Positions 33,939 through 43,389 are shown, counted from the stretch's first letter. The stretch: DNA of 64,000 nt from Pseudomonas sp. Irchel s3b2 (GCF_900187445.1 NZ_FYEB01000009.1:62001-126000); one strand, 5' to 3'. Made by a program: numbers and translations. The notes: generated from the sequence alone by a model not told the origin.

Positions 33939-35627
33939 TCAGGCGATCTCTCGCAACTCCCGCCGCAGAATCTTGCCCACAGGCGTCATCGGCAATGACT
34001 CACGCAAGACAATGTGCTTGGGCACTTTGTACGCCGTGAAGTTTTCCTTGCAGTAAGCCTTCAGCTCTTCAAGGCTGACCCCGGATTCGCGGGCCACCAC
34101 AAACAACTTCACCGCCTCCCCCGAACGCTCGTCCGGCACGCCGATCACCGCGCAGTTGGCGACTTTCGGGTGGGCCATCACCACGTCTTCGATTTCGTTC
34201 GGGTACACGTTGAAGCCCGAAACGATGATCATGTCTTTTTTACGATCGACGATGCGTACGAAACCGTCCGGGTCGATCACCGCAATGTCGCCCGACTTGA
34301 ACCAGCCGTCGGCGTCCAGCACTTCGGCGGTGGCTTCGGGCTTCTGCCAGTAGCCCTTCATGATCTGCGGACCCTTGATGCACAGTTCGCCACGCTCGCC
34401 CAGCGGCTGCTCGACACCTTCATCGTTGATCACTTTCAGGGTGGTGCCCGGTACCGGCAGGCCGACCGTGCCGATGCGCGACTTGTCGCCATAGGGGTTG
34501 GTGCAGGCCACCGGCGAGGTTTCGGTCAGGCCGTAACCCTCGGTGATCCGGCAGCCGGTGAGCTGTTGCCAGCGCTCGGCTGTGGCCTTGACCAGCGCAG
34601 TGCCACCGGAGTTGGTGAGTTTGAGACTGGAAAAATCCAGGGTCTTGAAGTCCGGATGGTCCATCAGCGCGACGAACAGTGTGTTGAGCCCCAGAAGCAT
34701 CGAGAACCGCCAGTTCTTCAGCTCTTTGATGAAGGCGCCAATGTCCCGTGGATTGGTGATCAATACGTTGTGGTTGCCGGTCACCATCATGCACATGCAA
34801 TTCGCCGTGAATGCATAGATGTGATACAGCGGCAGCGGCGCGATCATCACTTCCTGCCCTTCGCGCAGCAGCGGCTGACCGTCGGGACCAAATTGCCCCA
34901 GGCAGGCACGCACTTGCTGCATGTTCGCCACCAGGTTGCCGTGGGTCAGCATGGCGCCCTTGGCCAGCCCGGTGGTGCCGCCGGTGTATTGCAGCACGGC
35001 GATGTCATCGAGGCCGACGTTCAATGGTTTGATGCCCAGGCCCCGGCCCAGACGTAGCGCGCTCTTGAAGGAAATAGCCTGCGGCAACGAATACGCCGGG
35101 ACCATTTTCTTGACCTTGTCGACCACGGTATTGATCAGCCAGCCCTTGGCAGTGGGCATCAGGTCGCCCATCTTCGTTTCGATCAGGTACTGGATGTCGG
35201 TATCGGGCAGCACTTCCTGGACCTTCTGTCCGAACACGTTCAGGTAGACCAGCGCCCGGGCACCGGAGTCCTTGAACTGATGACGCATCTCCCGCGCGGT
35301 GTACAACGGGTTGGTGTTGACCACGATCAGCCCGGCGCGCAAGGCACCGAACACGGCAATCGGGTAATGCAGGACATTGGGCATCTGCACCGCAATGCGA
35401 TCCCCCGGCACCAGGTCGGTATGGGCTTGCAGGTAACCGGCGAACGCGGCGCTGTAGCGTTCCAGTTCGGCGTAGGTCAGGGTCACGCCCATGTTGCTGA
35501 ACGCCGGGCGATCAGCAAATTTCTTGCAGGAACGCTCGAACACCTCGAGCACCGACTTATAAGTTCCAAGGTCAATATCCAGGGGCACGCCGGCCGGGCG
35601 TTTGTCATTCCAGAAATCAGGTTGCAT
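33939..35627 (-). CDS. fadD2: long-chain fatty acyl-CoA synthetase (FadD2)
   Basis: 562-residue paralogue of the neighbouring FadD1. Signature YTGGTTGLAKGAML near residue 212, GYGLTETSPVAC, and DMIIVSGFNVYPNEIEDV near the C-terminal hinge. Same reaction as FadD1; the two probably differ in chain-length or regulation. Start at 35627 (MQPDFWNDKRPAG) with AGAGGA eight bases upstream; the upstream open frame is not supported. The tandem pair and the phaJ and hydrolase genes next door point to a fatty-acid and polyhydroxyalkanoate precursor region. Confidence 0.92.
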   Translation of the reverse strand: MQPDFWNDKRPAGVPLDIDLGTYKSVLEVFERSCKKFADRPAFSNMGVTLTYAELERYSAAFAGYLQAHTDLVPGDRIAVQMPNVLHYPIAVFGALRAGLIVVNTNPLYTAREMRHQFKDSGARALVYLNVFGQKVQEVLPDTDIQYLIETKMGDLMPTAKGWLINTVVDKVKKMVPAYSLPQAISFKSALRLGRGLGIKPLNVGLDDIAVLQYTGGTTGLAKGAMLTHGNLVANMQQVRACLGQFGPDGQPLLREGQEVMIAPLPLYHIYAFTANCMCMMVTGNHNVLITNPRDIGAFIKELKNWRFSMLLGLNTLFVALMDHPDFKTLDFSSLKLTNSGGTALVKATAERWQQLTGCRITEGYGLTETSPVACTNPYGDKSRIGTVGLPVPGTTLKVINDEGVEQPLGERGELCIKGPQIMKGYWQKPEATAEVLDADGWFKSGDIAVIDPDGFVRIVDRKKDMIIVSGFNVYPNEIEDVVMAHPKVANCAVIGVPDERSGEAVKLFVVARESGVSLEELKAYCKENFTAYKVPKHIVLRESLPMTPVGKILRRELREIA

Positions 35628-35885
35628 TATTCTTGTCCTCTTTACCTGAGCCATCCGGGGCCGCTTTTCTGTTCTTCTCTCTCATTCCATAAAAAGCAGG
35701 AAGCGAAAAACGGTGCTTCCCGGACACTAGCAGCTATGGTGAATCAGGCAAATATGCGCACGGGCGTCATAGATCGCGTGAATCTTGCTGCCCCGCCGTG
35801 GCCTGATCAGACGGCACGCGAAGGATGCGCTATACAATGCAGCGGGGCTGTTTCCCACCCGGCAGCTCAACGCAAAGGAACCGCC

Positions 35886-36830
35886 ATGATCCACGACACT
35901 TTCTGGCTGACCGCGAGTGACCGCAGCCGCCTTTTCGTCAACCAGTGGCTGCCGTCCGCGCCGCTCAAGGCGGTGATCCTGCTGGCCCATGGCATGGCAG
36001 AACACAGCGGTCGCTACGCCCGTCTGGCGCAAGCATGCTGTGATCAGGATTACGGCGTTTATGCGCCGGACCTGCGTGGACATGGCAAAACTGCCGAAAA
36101 CGGTACGCTGGGCCATTTCGCCGATGACGATGGCTGGTGCAAAGTGGTCGGCGACCTGGCCAGCCTTAACCAACACATCGGCCAACAGCATCCCGGCGTG
36201 CCGATCGTGTTGCTGGGCCACAGCATGGGCAGCTACATCGCCCAGGCTTATTTGCTGCACCACAGCGCCAGCCTGCACGGGGCGATTCTCAGCGGCTCAA
36301 ACTTCCAGCCCGTGGCGCTCTATCGCGCCGCGCGACAGATTGCTCGCCTCGAACGCCTGCGTCAGGGCCCCAAGGGGCGCAGCGCGCTGATCGAATGGCT
36401 GTCATTCGGCTCGTTCAACAAGAAGTTCAAACCGGCACGCACGCCGTTCGATTGGCTGAGCCGCGACCCGGCCGAAGTCGACAAATACGCCAATGACCCG
36501 CTCTGTGGCTTTCGCTGCACCAATCAACTGTGGATCGACTTGCTCGGCGGCTTGCAGCAGATCAGCAAAGCGTCCAATCTCGCCCAGATCGATCCGGGCC
36601 TGCCGCTGCTGGTGATTGGCGGCGAATGTGATCCGGTGAGCGAAGGCAAACGTCTGAAAGATCTGGCCCACGCCCTGCGCGACGCTGGCTGCCAGAGCCT
36701 GCAGCTGACGATTTACCCGCAGGCTCGGCATGAACTGTTCAACGAGAGCAACCGCGACGAAGTGACGGCCGATGTGCTGAACTGGATCGCTCAGGCCTTG
36801 AGCGCTCGCCGGCCACCCAGAACCGAATAG
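35886..36830 (+). CDS. monoacylglycerol lipase-like hydrolase (S33)
   Basis: 314-residue alpha/beta hydrolase. The opening loop LAHGMAEHSGRYARLA and nucleophile elbow GHSMGS (Ser113) are typical of monoacylglycerol lipase and related lysophospholipases; the acid (about Asp247, in GGECDPVSEG) and histidine (in QARHELFNES) complete the triad. Start at 35886 with AAAGGA upstream. It is divergent from fadD2, in the same arrangement as its P. aeruginosa counterpart. It probably releases fatty acids from monoglycerides or similar esters for the adjacent FadD enzymes. Confidence 0.87.
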   Translation: MIHDTFWLTASDRSRLFVNQWLPSAPLKAVILLAHGMAEHSGRYARLAQACCDQDYGVYAPDLRGHGKTAENGTLGHFADDDGWCKVVGDLASLNQHIGQQHPGVPIVLLGHSMGSYIAQAYLLHHSASLHGAILSGSNFQPVALYRAARQIARLERLRQGPKGRSALIEWLSFGSFNKKFKPARTPFDWLSRDPAEVDKYANDPLCGFRCTNQLWIDLLGGLQQISKASNLAQIDPGLPLLVIGGECDPVSEGKRLKDLAHALRDAGCQSLQLTIYPQARHELFNESNRDEVTADVLNWIAQALSARRPPRTE

Positions 36831-36872
36831 TTTTTTTGTGTGTTTTTTAATTCGTCACAGGAATCGAGACAG

Positions 36873-37343
36873 ATGACCCAGGTTACCAACACCCCTTACG
36901 AAGCCCTCGAAATCGGCCAGACCGCCAGCTATAGCAAGACCGTCGAAGAGCGCGACATTCAGTTGTTCGCCGCGATGTCCGGCGACCACAACCCGGTGCA
37001 CCTGGACGCCGAATTCGCCGCCGCCAGCATGTTCAAGGAGCGTATCGCCCACGGCATGTTCAGCGGCGCGTTGATCAGCGCGGCGGTGGCTTGCGAGTTG
37101 CCTGGGCCGGGGACTATTTATATCGGTCAGACGATGAGCTTTCAGAAACCGGTGAAAATTGGCGACACCCTGACCGTACGCCTGGAGATTCTCGAAAAAC
37201 TGCCGAAGTTTCGTGTGCGTATCGCCACGCGGGTGTTCAACCAGCGCGACGAGTTGGTGGTGGACGGCGAGGCGGAGATTCTGGCGCCGCGCAAGCAACA
37301 GACCGTGACATTGCCGACGTTGCCGGCGATCAGCATCGGCTGA
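36873..37343 (+). CDS. phaJ1: (R)-specific enoyl-CoA hydratase (MaoC-like)
   Basis: 156-residue hot-dog-fold hydratase that turns 2-enoyl-CoA from beta-oxidation into (R)-3-hydroxyacyl-CoA, a precursor for medium-chain polyhydroxyalkanoates. The catalytic Asp-His motif is intact (Asp38 and His43 in SGDHNPVHLD, the same spacing as Aeromonas PhaJ), followed by RIAHGMFSGALISAA. It follows the hydrolase with 42 bases between. The resemblance to P. aeruginosa PhaJ1 is strong by eye. A terminator lies at 37409. Confidence 0.9.
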   Translation: MTQVTNTPYEALEIGQTASYSKTVEERDIQLFAAMSGDHNPVHLDAEFAAASMFKERIAHGMFSGALISAAVACELPGPGTIYIGQTMSFQKPVKIGDTLTVRLEILEKLPKFRVRIATRVFNQRDELVVDGEAEILAPRKQQTVTLPTLPAISIG

Positions 37344-37408
37344 TTCCAAGCTCCCTCGCCACAGCAAGCCCATCCTGACCACAGTTGGGCAATCCCGAAC
37401 ACAAAAAA

Positions 37409-37433
37409 AACGCCAGATTAACTGGCGTTTTTG
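37409..37433. terminator. bidirectional terminator after phaJ1
   Basis: AACGCCAG and CTGGCGTT arms, a five-base loop, eight A before and five T after. It lies between convergent phaJ1 and the DUF2383 gene. Confidence 0.9.
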
Positions 37434-37448
37434 ACAGACAACGAACGC

Positions 37449-37916
37449 TTACGAGCGTGCGCGAGCCTGATTACGTAGCGCTTTCACCTGATCGTGGTTG
37501 CGTTGCACGCCGTGATACTGGCGTTCAACGATGTCACGAATGCTCACCAGATTGTTCTTGTTGATTTTTTCCAGTGCTTCCCTGTAAGACTTCAGCGCAT
37601 GGTCTTCACCGCGTTCGGCCTCGTTCAGCACCGCCTCTTCATCCTTGCCGGTGAACATCGCCTTCACGTCGACCCACCGACGATGCATATCGCCGCTGAC
37701 ACTGGTGGAAGTTTCCGGATCACCGCCCAGGGAACGCACAGTCGCCTGCAGTTCAGCAGCGGCAGAGGCGCAGTCGGCGGAGCGCTGAATGAACAGGGTT
37801 TTGATTTCTGGATTTTTGAGGTCTTCAGCGCAAGTCTTGAACCCTTCCTGACCGTCTTTACAGGTTTCAATCAGGTCGTTGAGTACAGAGATCGCTTCTT
37901 TATTAATGTCGGTCAT
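37449..37916 (-). CDS. PA2169-like four-helix-bundle protein (DUF2383)
   Basis: 155-residue all-helical protein. The DUF2383 pattern is seen in ISVLNDLIETCKDGQEGFKT, IQRSADCASAAAELQATV and EDHALKSYREALEKINKN, which resembles a ferritin-like four-helix bundle without the classic metal-ligand series. In P. aeruginosa, PA2169 is upregulated under oxygen limitation, as I recall. Role unknown. The gene is single; the ATG at 37916 is preceded by AAGGAATTG. Confidence 0.82.
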   Translation of the reverse strand: MTDINKEAISVLNDLIETCKDGQEGFKTCAEDLKNPEIKTLFIQRSADCASAAAELQATVRSLGGDPETSTSVSGDMHRRWVDVKAMFTGKDEEAVLNEAERGEDHALKSYREALEKINKNNLVSIRDIVERQYHGVQRNHDQVKALRNQARARS

Positions 37917-38120
37917 TTTTCAATTCCTTGCGGTTGATGAAAGATGCAATGAGTAGTTGCACCCTGCATGCCAGCTTTGAATTGACGTATTTTTACTTAT
38001 ATTTCAATCAGTTGGCGTTTAAGGCGAAATCTGTATCCGCTTTTTTTGCATGATCTGTCATTTGGCCTGCATGCAGAATGCCTGTATTTTCCAGACTGTT
38101 TTGAATCAAGACGACCGACG

Positions 38121-38357
38121 ATGAATCCCGAAAAGCTCGAACTGCTGATTACCCGCCAAATGCCCTTCGGCAAATACAAGGGCCGCATCATCGCTGACCT
38201 GCCCGGCCAGTACCTGAACTGGTTCGCTCGCGAAGGTTTCCCCCATGGTGAACTCGGCGGTTTGCTGGCCTTGATGCAGGAAATCGACCATAACGGCTTG
38301 TCGGAGCTGCTCGAACCGCTGCGCGCCAAACACGGCAAACCCGCCCCTCGCCACTGA
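38121..38357 (+). CDS. DUF3820-family small protein
   Basis: 78-residue protein. MNPEKLELLITRQMPFGKYK, then GRIIADLPGQYLNWFAREGFP and a C-terminal histidine/arginine tail fit the DUF3820 family, a set of small proteins often encoded near DNA metabolism genes with no known activity. The PFGKYKGR segment is its core motif. No strong ribosome site is visible. The aminotransferase gene starts 26 bases downstream. Confidence 0.78.
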   Translation: MNPEKLELLITRQMPFGKYKGRIIADLPGQYLNWFAREGFPHGELGGLLALMQEIDHNGLSELLEPLRAKHGKPAPRH

Positions 38358-38382
38358 TCCGCCCTACCTTACCGAGTTGCTC

Positions 38383-39564
38383 ATGCCCGATAACACCCGC
38401 CGTTCCCGCGATGAAGCCTTTTGGCTGACCTTTGCCGACCGCTATGCTGTCGAGCCCGGCCCTCTGAACCTGGAGAACGGTTACTTCGGGCGCATGTCGC
38501 GCACCGTGGTCGAGGAGTATCAGCGCAACATCGAACTGATCAACCGCGGCAACTCGGTGCATGTGCGCCAGCGCTTCGAACAGGGCGAAAGCGTCAAGAT
38601 TCGTGGGCAGCTGGCCGAGCTGATCGGTGCCCCCGCCGAAGCCGTCGCCCTCACCCGTAACGCCTCGGACGGCCTGCAATCGCTGATCCGCAACTACAAC
38701 CGCCTGGAACCGGGCGATCAGGTGCTGATAGGCGATCTGGAGTACGACACGGTCAAGAGCGCGATGCGTTGGCTGACCCGCTATCGAGGCGTGGAAGTGA
38801 TCGAGATCGAACACCGCCACCCCGCGAGTTTCGATAGTTTACTGGCCACTTACCGCGAAGCTTTCATGCGTTATCCGCGTCTGAAGTTGATGGCCCTGAC
38901 CCACGTCACCCATCGCACCGGGTTGGTGATGCCAGTACAGGCGATTGCCGCTGCCGCCAGGGAATACGGCATCGACGTGATCCTCGACGGCGCCCATGCC
39001 CTCGGCCAGATCGAGTTCAATCTCGATGAGCTGGGCATCGCCTTTGCCGGCTACAACCTGCACAAATGGATCGGTGCGCCGCTGACCCTCGGTTTCATTT
39101 ACATTGCGCCCGAGCGCTTGGCCGATATCGACCCGGACATGGGCGAGATGCATTTCCCGGTCACCGACATTCGCGCCCGCACGCCCTACAGCACGCCCAA
39201 TATTCCGGCCCTGCTGACCCTGCCGCTGGTGTTCGAAGAACATCGCGCCATGGGCGGTTCCGTCGCCAAGGGCATGCGGCTCAATTACCTGCGCAACCGA
39301 TGGGTCAATGCCGTTCGGGCGTTACCGGGGATCGAAGTCATGACCCCGGATGACCCGCGCCTGTATTGCGGCATCACCTCGATGCGCTTTACCCGACATG
39401 CCGACCAACAGGCGATGGTCGAGCGACTACTCAACGACTACAACCTGTTTACCGTGACACGCAGCGGCGCAGCGTGTGGCCCGTGCATCCGCATTACGCC
39501 GGGGCTCACCACCACCGCAGCGGACATGGATCTGCTGGCCCGGGCGCTGAGCGAACTGTGCTGA
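38383..39564 (+). CDS. class V aminotransferase (isopenicillin-N-epimerase-like)
   Basis: 393-residue pyridoxal-phosphate enzyme of aminotransferase class V. The PLP-lysine sits in YNLHKWIGAP, the PLP aspartate and histidine in VILDGAHALGQ, and THVTHRTGLVMPV is the phosphate-binding part. Overall it resembles CefD-like epimerases and cysteine-desulfurase relatives. The real reaction is unknown. Start ATG at 38383 is used instead of TTG at 38377. Its stop lies two bases before the convergent dioxygenase stop. Confidence 0.82.
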   Translation: MPDNTRRSRDEAFWLTFADRYAVEPGPLNLENGYFGRMSRTVVEEYQRNIELINRGNSVHVRQRFEQGESVKIRGQLAELIGAPAEAVALTRNASDGLQSLIRNYNRLEPGDQVLIGDLEYDTVKSAMRWLTRYRGVEVIEIEHRHPASFDSLLATYREAFMRYPRLKLMALTHVTHRTGLVMPVQAIAAAAREYGIDVILDGAHALGQIEFNLDELGIAFAGYNLHKWIGAPLTLGFIYIAPERLADIDPDMGEMHFPVTDIRARTPYSTPNIPALLTLPLVFEEHRAMGGSVAKGMRLNYLRNRWVNAVRALPGIEVMTPDDPRLYCGITSMRFTRHADQQAMVERLLNDYNLFTVTRSGAACGPCIRITPGLTTTAADMDLLARALSELC

Positions 39565-39566
39565 CG

Positions 39567-40292
39567 TCACACGGTGTACTTGTCGAAGTCCTCGGGCTTG
39601 ATTTGCGATGACACCGCAAACGTGTCGACACCGATGGTCATGTGCCCGAAAAAGCCGTCTTCATTCGAGTCTCGACCGATGGCGTGAACGTTCAGGGTCG
39701 AGGCTTCACCCCCCATGGTTTCATAGAAAAAATCTTGATCGTTGGTCAGCGGTGAGACGGCTCGACCACTGTACTCACGGGCGTTAAGCACCGACCTTGA
39801 TGCGATCTCGGGAAAATAAAGCTGCCCGACCCAAGCGACATGTCGCTCTTCCAGATAGTTGTTGCCGGCCGTGATACGGACAGCGACGTGGATGTGCACG
39901 GCGCGTCCGGCGTAATACCCCGGATAAATGGTGGTAAAACGCACGATGCCTTTTTTGTCCGTGAATTGCCCGCCGCGCAGGTAAGTGTCGTCATCGGTAC
40001 GCGGGATCGAGCCGATATCACCGACGTCGACCTCCTTGTCCGGGTCGACCTTGCTCCAGCCCGAATACGCCCCGCGCGCGTTGCAATGCCAGATATCGAC
40101 CACCGCCCCCGTGACCGGTTGATCGGTCATCGCATCGACGATCGTCAGCCGCAGCACCAAGGGGATGCCATCCATGCCTTCGCTGATGTTTCGCCTGATC
40201 AGTTTCGGGTTTCGAAAATACGGGCCGGCGATCTGTTCGGGTGACAGTTGGCACACCGGTGGTGGGGATGTAATTGCAGTGTTGTCGTCCAT
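39567..40292 (-). CDS. intradiol ring-cleavage dioxygenase
   Basis: 241-residue protein of the intradiol dioxygenase family, which cleaves catechol rings between the hydroxyls with Fe(III). The iron-ligand series is visible: Tyr in GAYSGW, Tyr in IYPGYYAGRA, and the HIH pair in AVHIHVAV. The N-terminal opening lacks the long helical dimerisation domain of CatA, so it belongs to the shorter, often uncharacterised or exported-type subgroup; no signal peptide is visible here. Substrate unknown. It is convergent with the aminotransferase with only two bases between stops. Confidence 0.85.
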   Translation of the reverse strand: MDDNTAITSPPPVCQLSPEQIAGPYFRNPKLIRRNISEGMDGIPLVLRLTIVDAMTDQPVTGAVVDIWHCNARGAYSGWSKVDPDKEVDVGDIGSIPRTDDDTYLRGGQFTDKKGIVRFTTIYPGYYAGRAVHIHVAVRITAGNNYLEERHVAWVGQLYFPEIASRSVLNAREYSGRAVSPLTNDQDFFYETMGGEASTLNVHAIGRDSNEDGFFGHMTIGVDTFAVSSQIKPEDFDKYTV

Positions 40293-40453
40293 GACGTTCT
40301 CTCTTCCATAAGATGAACGCAGGTTAACGCTGGACGAGCGGCGAGATGCGGTAACTATGTATCGCCTGATGTCGATCTAACCTCTGCAAAAAGGCTGCTT
40401 TCGCCAGCTGCTACAAAACGCGAGTCGACAGTCATAAGGGTTTTATTTCAGGC

Positions 40454-40485
40454 AAAAAAAACGGTGCACCGACCAAGTGCACCGT
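40454..40485 (-). terminator. terminator of the zwf-pgl-eda operon
   Basis: ACGGTGCAC and GTGCACCGT arms; on the minus strand the stem is followed by a run of T (complement of 40454-40460). Confidence 0.88.
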
Positions 40486-40531
40486 AAAGCCGTAGAACAC
40501 ACAACGAAGTGTTTGGTAAAAATCCGGTGAA

Positions 40532-41197
40532 TCAGTCCAGCAGGGCCAATGCCTCGGCGGTGCACTCCTGGATGCGGGCCCAGTCGCCGTTCTTGATCCA
40601 CTCGGGGTCAAGCATCCAGCTACCGCCCACGCACATCACGTTTTTCAACGCCATGTAGCTCTTGATGTTGGCCGGGCTGACGCCGCCGGTCGGGCAGAAT
40701 TTTACTTCGCCGAACGGGCCGCCCAGCGCCTTGATGGCCGCGACGCCGCCACTGACTTCCGCCGGGAACAGCTTGAAGCGGCGATAACCCAGGCTATAGC
40801 CTTCCATGATGCCGGAGGCGTTGCTGATGCCCGGCAACAGCGGGATCGGGCTGCCGACACTGGCTTCAAGCAGGTCACGGGTGATGCCCGGCGTCACGAT
40901 GAATTGCGAACCGGCCGCTTCAGCCGCGGCCAGCATGCTGCGATCAAGCACGGTGCCGGCACCGGTCACCAGTTCCGGACGCTGCTCGCGCAGGATCTGG
41001 ATCGCCCTGAGACCGAACTGCGAACGCAGGGTCACTTCCAGCGCCGTCAGGCCACCGGCCGCCAGGGCGTCGGCCAATGGCAGCACGTCCTGTTCACGAG
41101 CGATGGTGATCACCGGCAGGATCCGCGCCTTGGCGCAGAGGCTGTCGATCAGGGCAACTTTGTCCGCCATGGAAACGGTCGGGGATGTGTTTGTCAT
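40532..41197 (-). CDS. eda: 2-keto-3-deoxy-6-phosphogluconate aldolase
   Basis: 221-residue class I aldolase that splits KDPG into pyruvate and glyceraldehyde 3-phosphate, the last step of the Entner-Doudoroff pathway. The Schiff-base lysine is Lys142 in RRFKLFPAE; Glu54 in ALEVTLRS and the CPTGGVSPAN phosphate loop are present. Start at 41197 (MTNTSPTV) with AAGGA about nine bases upstream; further upstream codons are open but overlap pgl. Last gene of the zwf-pgl-eda operon, 17 bases after pgl. Confidence 0.95.
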   Translation of the reverse strand: MTNTSPTVSMADKVALIDSLCAKARILPVITIAREQDVLPLADALAAGGLTALEVTLRSQFGLRAIQILREQRPELVTGAGTVLDRSMLAAAEAAGSQFIVTPGITRDLLEASVGSPIPLLPGISNASGIMEGYSLGYRRFKLFPAEVSGGVAAIKALGGPFGEVKFCPTGGVSPANIKSYMALKNVMCVGGSWMLDPEWIKNGDWARIQECTAEALALLD

Positions 41198-41214
41198 AGC
41201 GGCTGATCCTTGGT

Positions 41215-41928
41215 TCATGGGCACCAGTAAATCTCTAACGTAGGTTGCAGAAACGCCCGAATCGGCATGGCAGCGACATCGTCACCGGCCAGTGCGGCAT
41301 TCAGGGTAGTCAGCTTGGACTGACCGGAAATCGATAGAACAGTGTGCTTCGCCGAGGCCAGCAACGCGCGACTCATGGTCAGGCGTTGACGGGGCACGGT
41401 CGGCGCCAGCATTGGCCAGCAGCGACGGGTACCGTCGACTTTCAAGGCATCGGCCAGGTTCGGGCTGTTGGGGAACAGCGACGCGGTATGACCGTCGTCA
41501 CCCATGCCCAATACCAGTACGTCGATCGGCGGCAATTCGGCGAGCAAGCGATCAGCCTGTTCGGCGGCCTGCTCCAGATTGGCGGTGGCACTGTAGAGGC
41601 TCAGGAACTGAGCTTTGGCCGCCGGGCCTTGCAACAGGTAACGCTTGAGCAAACCGGCATTGCTGTCGGCATGTTCCACCGGCACCCAGCGCTCGTCAGC
41701 CAGGCTGACAACCACTTTCGACCAGTCCAGCGCTTGCTTGGCCAGGTGCTGGAAAAACGCCACCGGGCTACGTCCGCCAGACACCACCAGCGTCGCGGCG
41801 CCTTGTGCGGCAATCGCGTCGCTCAGTTGTTTGGCCACCGCCAATGCCAGGCCTTCGGCCAGCAGCACCGGGCTTTTGAACTCATGGGCGCTGACGCCCT
41901 GAGGCAGTTTCAATTCAGATATCGCCAT
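41215..41928 (-). CDS. pgl: 6-phosphogluconolactonase
   Basis: 237-residue enzyme of the SOL/DevB type that hydrolyses 6-phosphoglucono-lactone. Family landmarks are LVVSGGRSPVAFFQHLA, SLADERWVP and VLVLGMGDDGHTASLFP. It overlaps the end of zwf by 14 bases, so translation is probably coupled. Typical length. Middle gene of the operon. Confidence 0.95.
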   Translation of the reverse strand: MAISELKLPQGVSAHEFKSPVLLAEGLALAVAKQLSDAIAAQGAATLVVSGGRSPVAFFQHLAKQALDWSKVVVSLADERWVPVEHADSNAGLLKRYLLQGPAAKAQFLSLYSATANLEQAAEQADRLLAELPPIDVLVLGMGDDGHTASLFPNSPNLADALKVDGTRRCWPMLAPTVPRQRLTMSRALLASAKHTVLSISGQSKLTTLNAALAGDDVAAMPIRAFLQPTLEIYWCP

Positions 41929-43384
41929 ACCACGACCTCCCGTCCCGCGTAATCAGTGCAATGGAGCTCATCGGCCCCCAGGACCCGGCCGCGTACGGCT
42001 TGGGCGCATCACCGGATTTTTTCCACCCGGCGATCAACTGGTCACACCACTTCCACGCGGCTTCGATTTCATCTTTACGGACAAACAAATTCTGATTGCC
42101 ACGCATTACTTCCAACAACAACCGCTCGTAGGCGTCGGGAATCCGCGCGCTGCGATAAGTGTCGGAAAAATTCAGCTGCAACGGACCGCTACGCAGCTGC
42201 ATGCCCTTGTCCAGGCCTTGTTCTTTGGTCATCACGCGCAAGGAAATGCCTTCGTCCGGTTGCAGGCGGATGATCAGTTTGTTGCTGATCTGCAAACGCT
42301 GCTCGGGGGCGAAGATGTAATGCGACGGCTCCTTGAAGTGGATGACGATCTGCGACAGCTTCTGCGGCATGCGCTTACCGGTGCGCAGATAGAACGGCAC
42401 ACCGGCCCAGCGCCAGTTGCGAATGTCGGCACGCAGGGCGACGAAGGTTTCGGTGTCGCTCTGGGTGTTGGAATTAGGCTCTTCCAGATACCCGGGCACC
42501 GATTTGCCTTCGCTGTGGCCGGCGATGTACTGGCCGCGCACCACTTGAGTGGTCAGGCCTTCCGGGCTGATCGGCGCCAGTGCCTTGAGGACTTTGACTT
42601 TCTCGTCGCGGATGCTGTCGGCGGACAGGTCGGCCGGCGGGTCCATGGCGATCAGGCAGAGCAATTGCAGCAGGTGATTCTGGATCATGTCCCGCAGCTG
42701 CCCGGCCTTGTCGAAATAGCCCCAACGGCCCTCGATCCCGACCTGCTCGGCCACGGTGATTTCCACGTGGGAAATGTAATTCTGGTTCCACTGGGTTTCG
42801 AACAGGCTGTTGGCGAAACGCAGGGCGATCAGGTTTTGTACGGTCTCTTTACCCAGGTAGTGGTCGATGCGGTAGGTGCGGTTCTCCGGGAAGAACTGCG
42901 CCACGGCGTCGTTGACCTTGCGCGAGGATTCAAGGTCCGAACCGATGGGTTTTTCCAGCACCACGCGGGTGTTTTCGCTCAGGCCGACCTTCGACAGGTT
43001 CTCGCAAATAGCGCCATAAACCGCCGCCGGGGTGGCGAAGTAGGCAATCACCCGCTGGGCGCTGCCAGCCTGCTCGGCCAGGGCGACGTAATCGTCAGCC
43101 TTGAGGAAGTCGACGTGCAGGTAGCTCAAACGGGCCAGGAAGCGCTCGAGCACGGCGTCATCCAGCTCTTTGGCGCCCACGTAACGGCGCAGCTCAGTGG
43201 CGATGAATGCCAGATGCTGTTGCTCGCTGCCGGGTTCACGGGCCAGCGCGATAATGCGCGTATCCTCATGAAGCAGGCCGGCACCATCGAGTTGATAGAG
43301 GGCAGGAAACAGCTTGCGCAAGGCCAGATCGCCGAGAGCGCCGAACAAGGCAAAGGTGCAAGGTTCAACCGTAATCGAAGGCAT
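41915..43384 (-). CDS. zwf: glucose-6-phosphate 1-dehydrogenase
   Basis: 489-residue dehydrogenase that makes 6-phosphogluconolactone with reduction of NAD(P)+. The nucleotide loop GALGDLALRKLFPALYQL, the catalytic-site motif RIDHYLGKETVQN (about residue 170-182) and EKPIGSDLESS are visible. It begins with MPSITVEPCTFALFGALGD. First gene of the operon, divergent from hexR with 219 bases between. The shared region holds a HexR box at 43450 and a CA-type motif at 43390 directly before the start, so HexR and Hfq/Crc control is predicted. Confidence 0.96.
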   Translation of the reverse strand: MPSITVEPCTFALFGALGDLALRKLFPALYQLDGAGLLHEDTRIIALAREPGSEQQHLAFIATELRRYVGAKELDDAVLERFLARLSYLHVDFLKADDYVALAEQAGSAQRVIAYFATPAAVYGAICENLSKVGLSENTRVVLEKPIGSDLESSRKVNDAVAQFFPENRTYRIDHYLGKETVQNLIALRFANSLFETQWNQNYISHVEITVAEQVGIEGRWGYFDKAGQLRDMIQNHLLQLLCLIAMDPPADLSADSIRDEKVKVLKALAPISPEGLTTQVVRGQYIAGHSEGKSVPGYLEEPNSNTQSDTETFVALRADIRNWRWAGVPFYLRTGKRMPQKLSQIVIHFKEPSHYIFAPEQRLQISNKLIIRLQPDEGISLRVMTKEQGLDKGMQLRSGPLQLNFSDTYRSARIPDAYERLLLEVMRGNQNLFVRKDEIEAAWKWCDQLIAGWKKSGDAPKPYAAGSWGPMSSIALITRDGRSWYGDI

Positions 43385-43389
43385 GATGT

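Noticed and set aside
35280..35885. N-terminal extension of the hydrolase at 35886
   Set aside because: The frame is open back through fadD2 on the other strand, but homology and the ribosome site fix the start at 35886.
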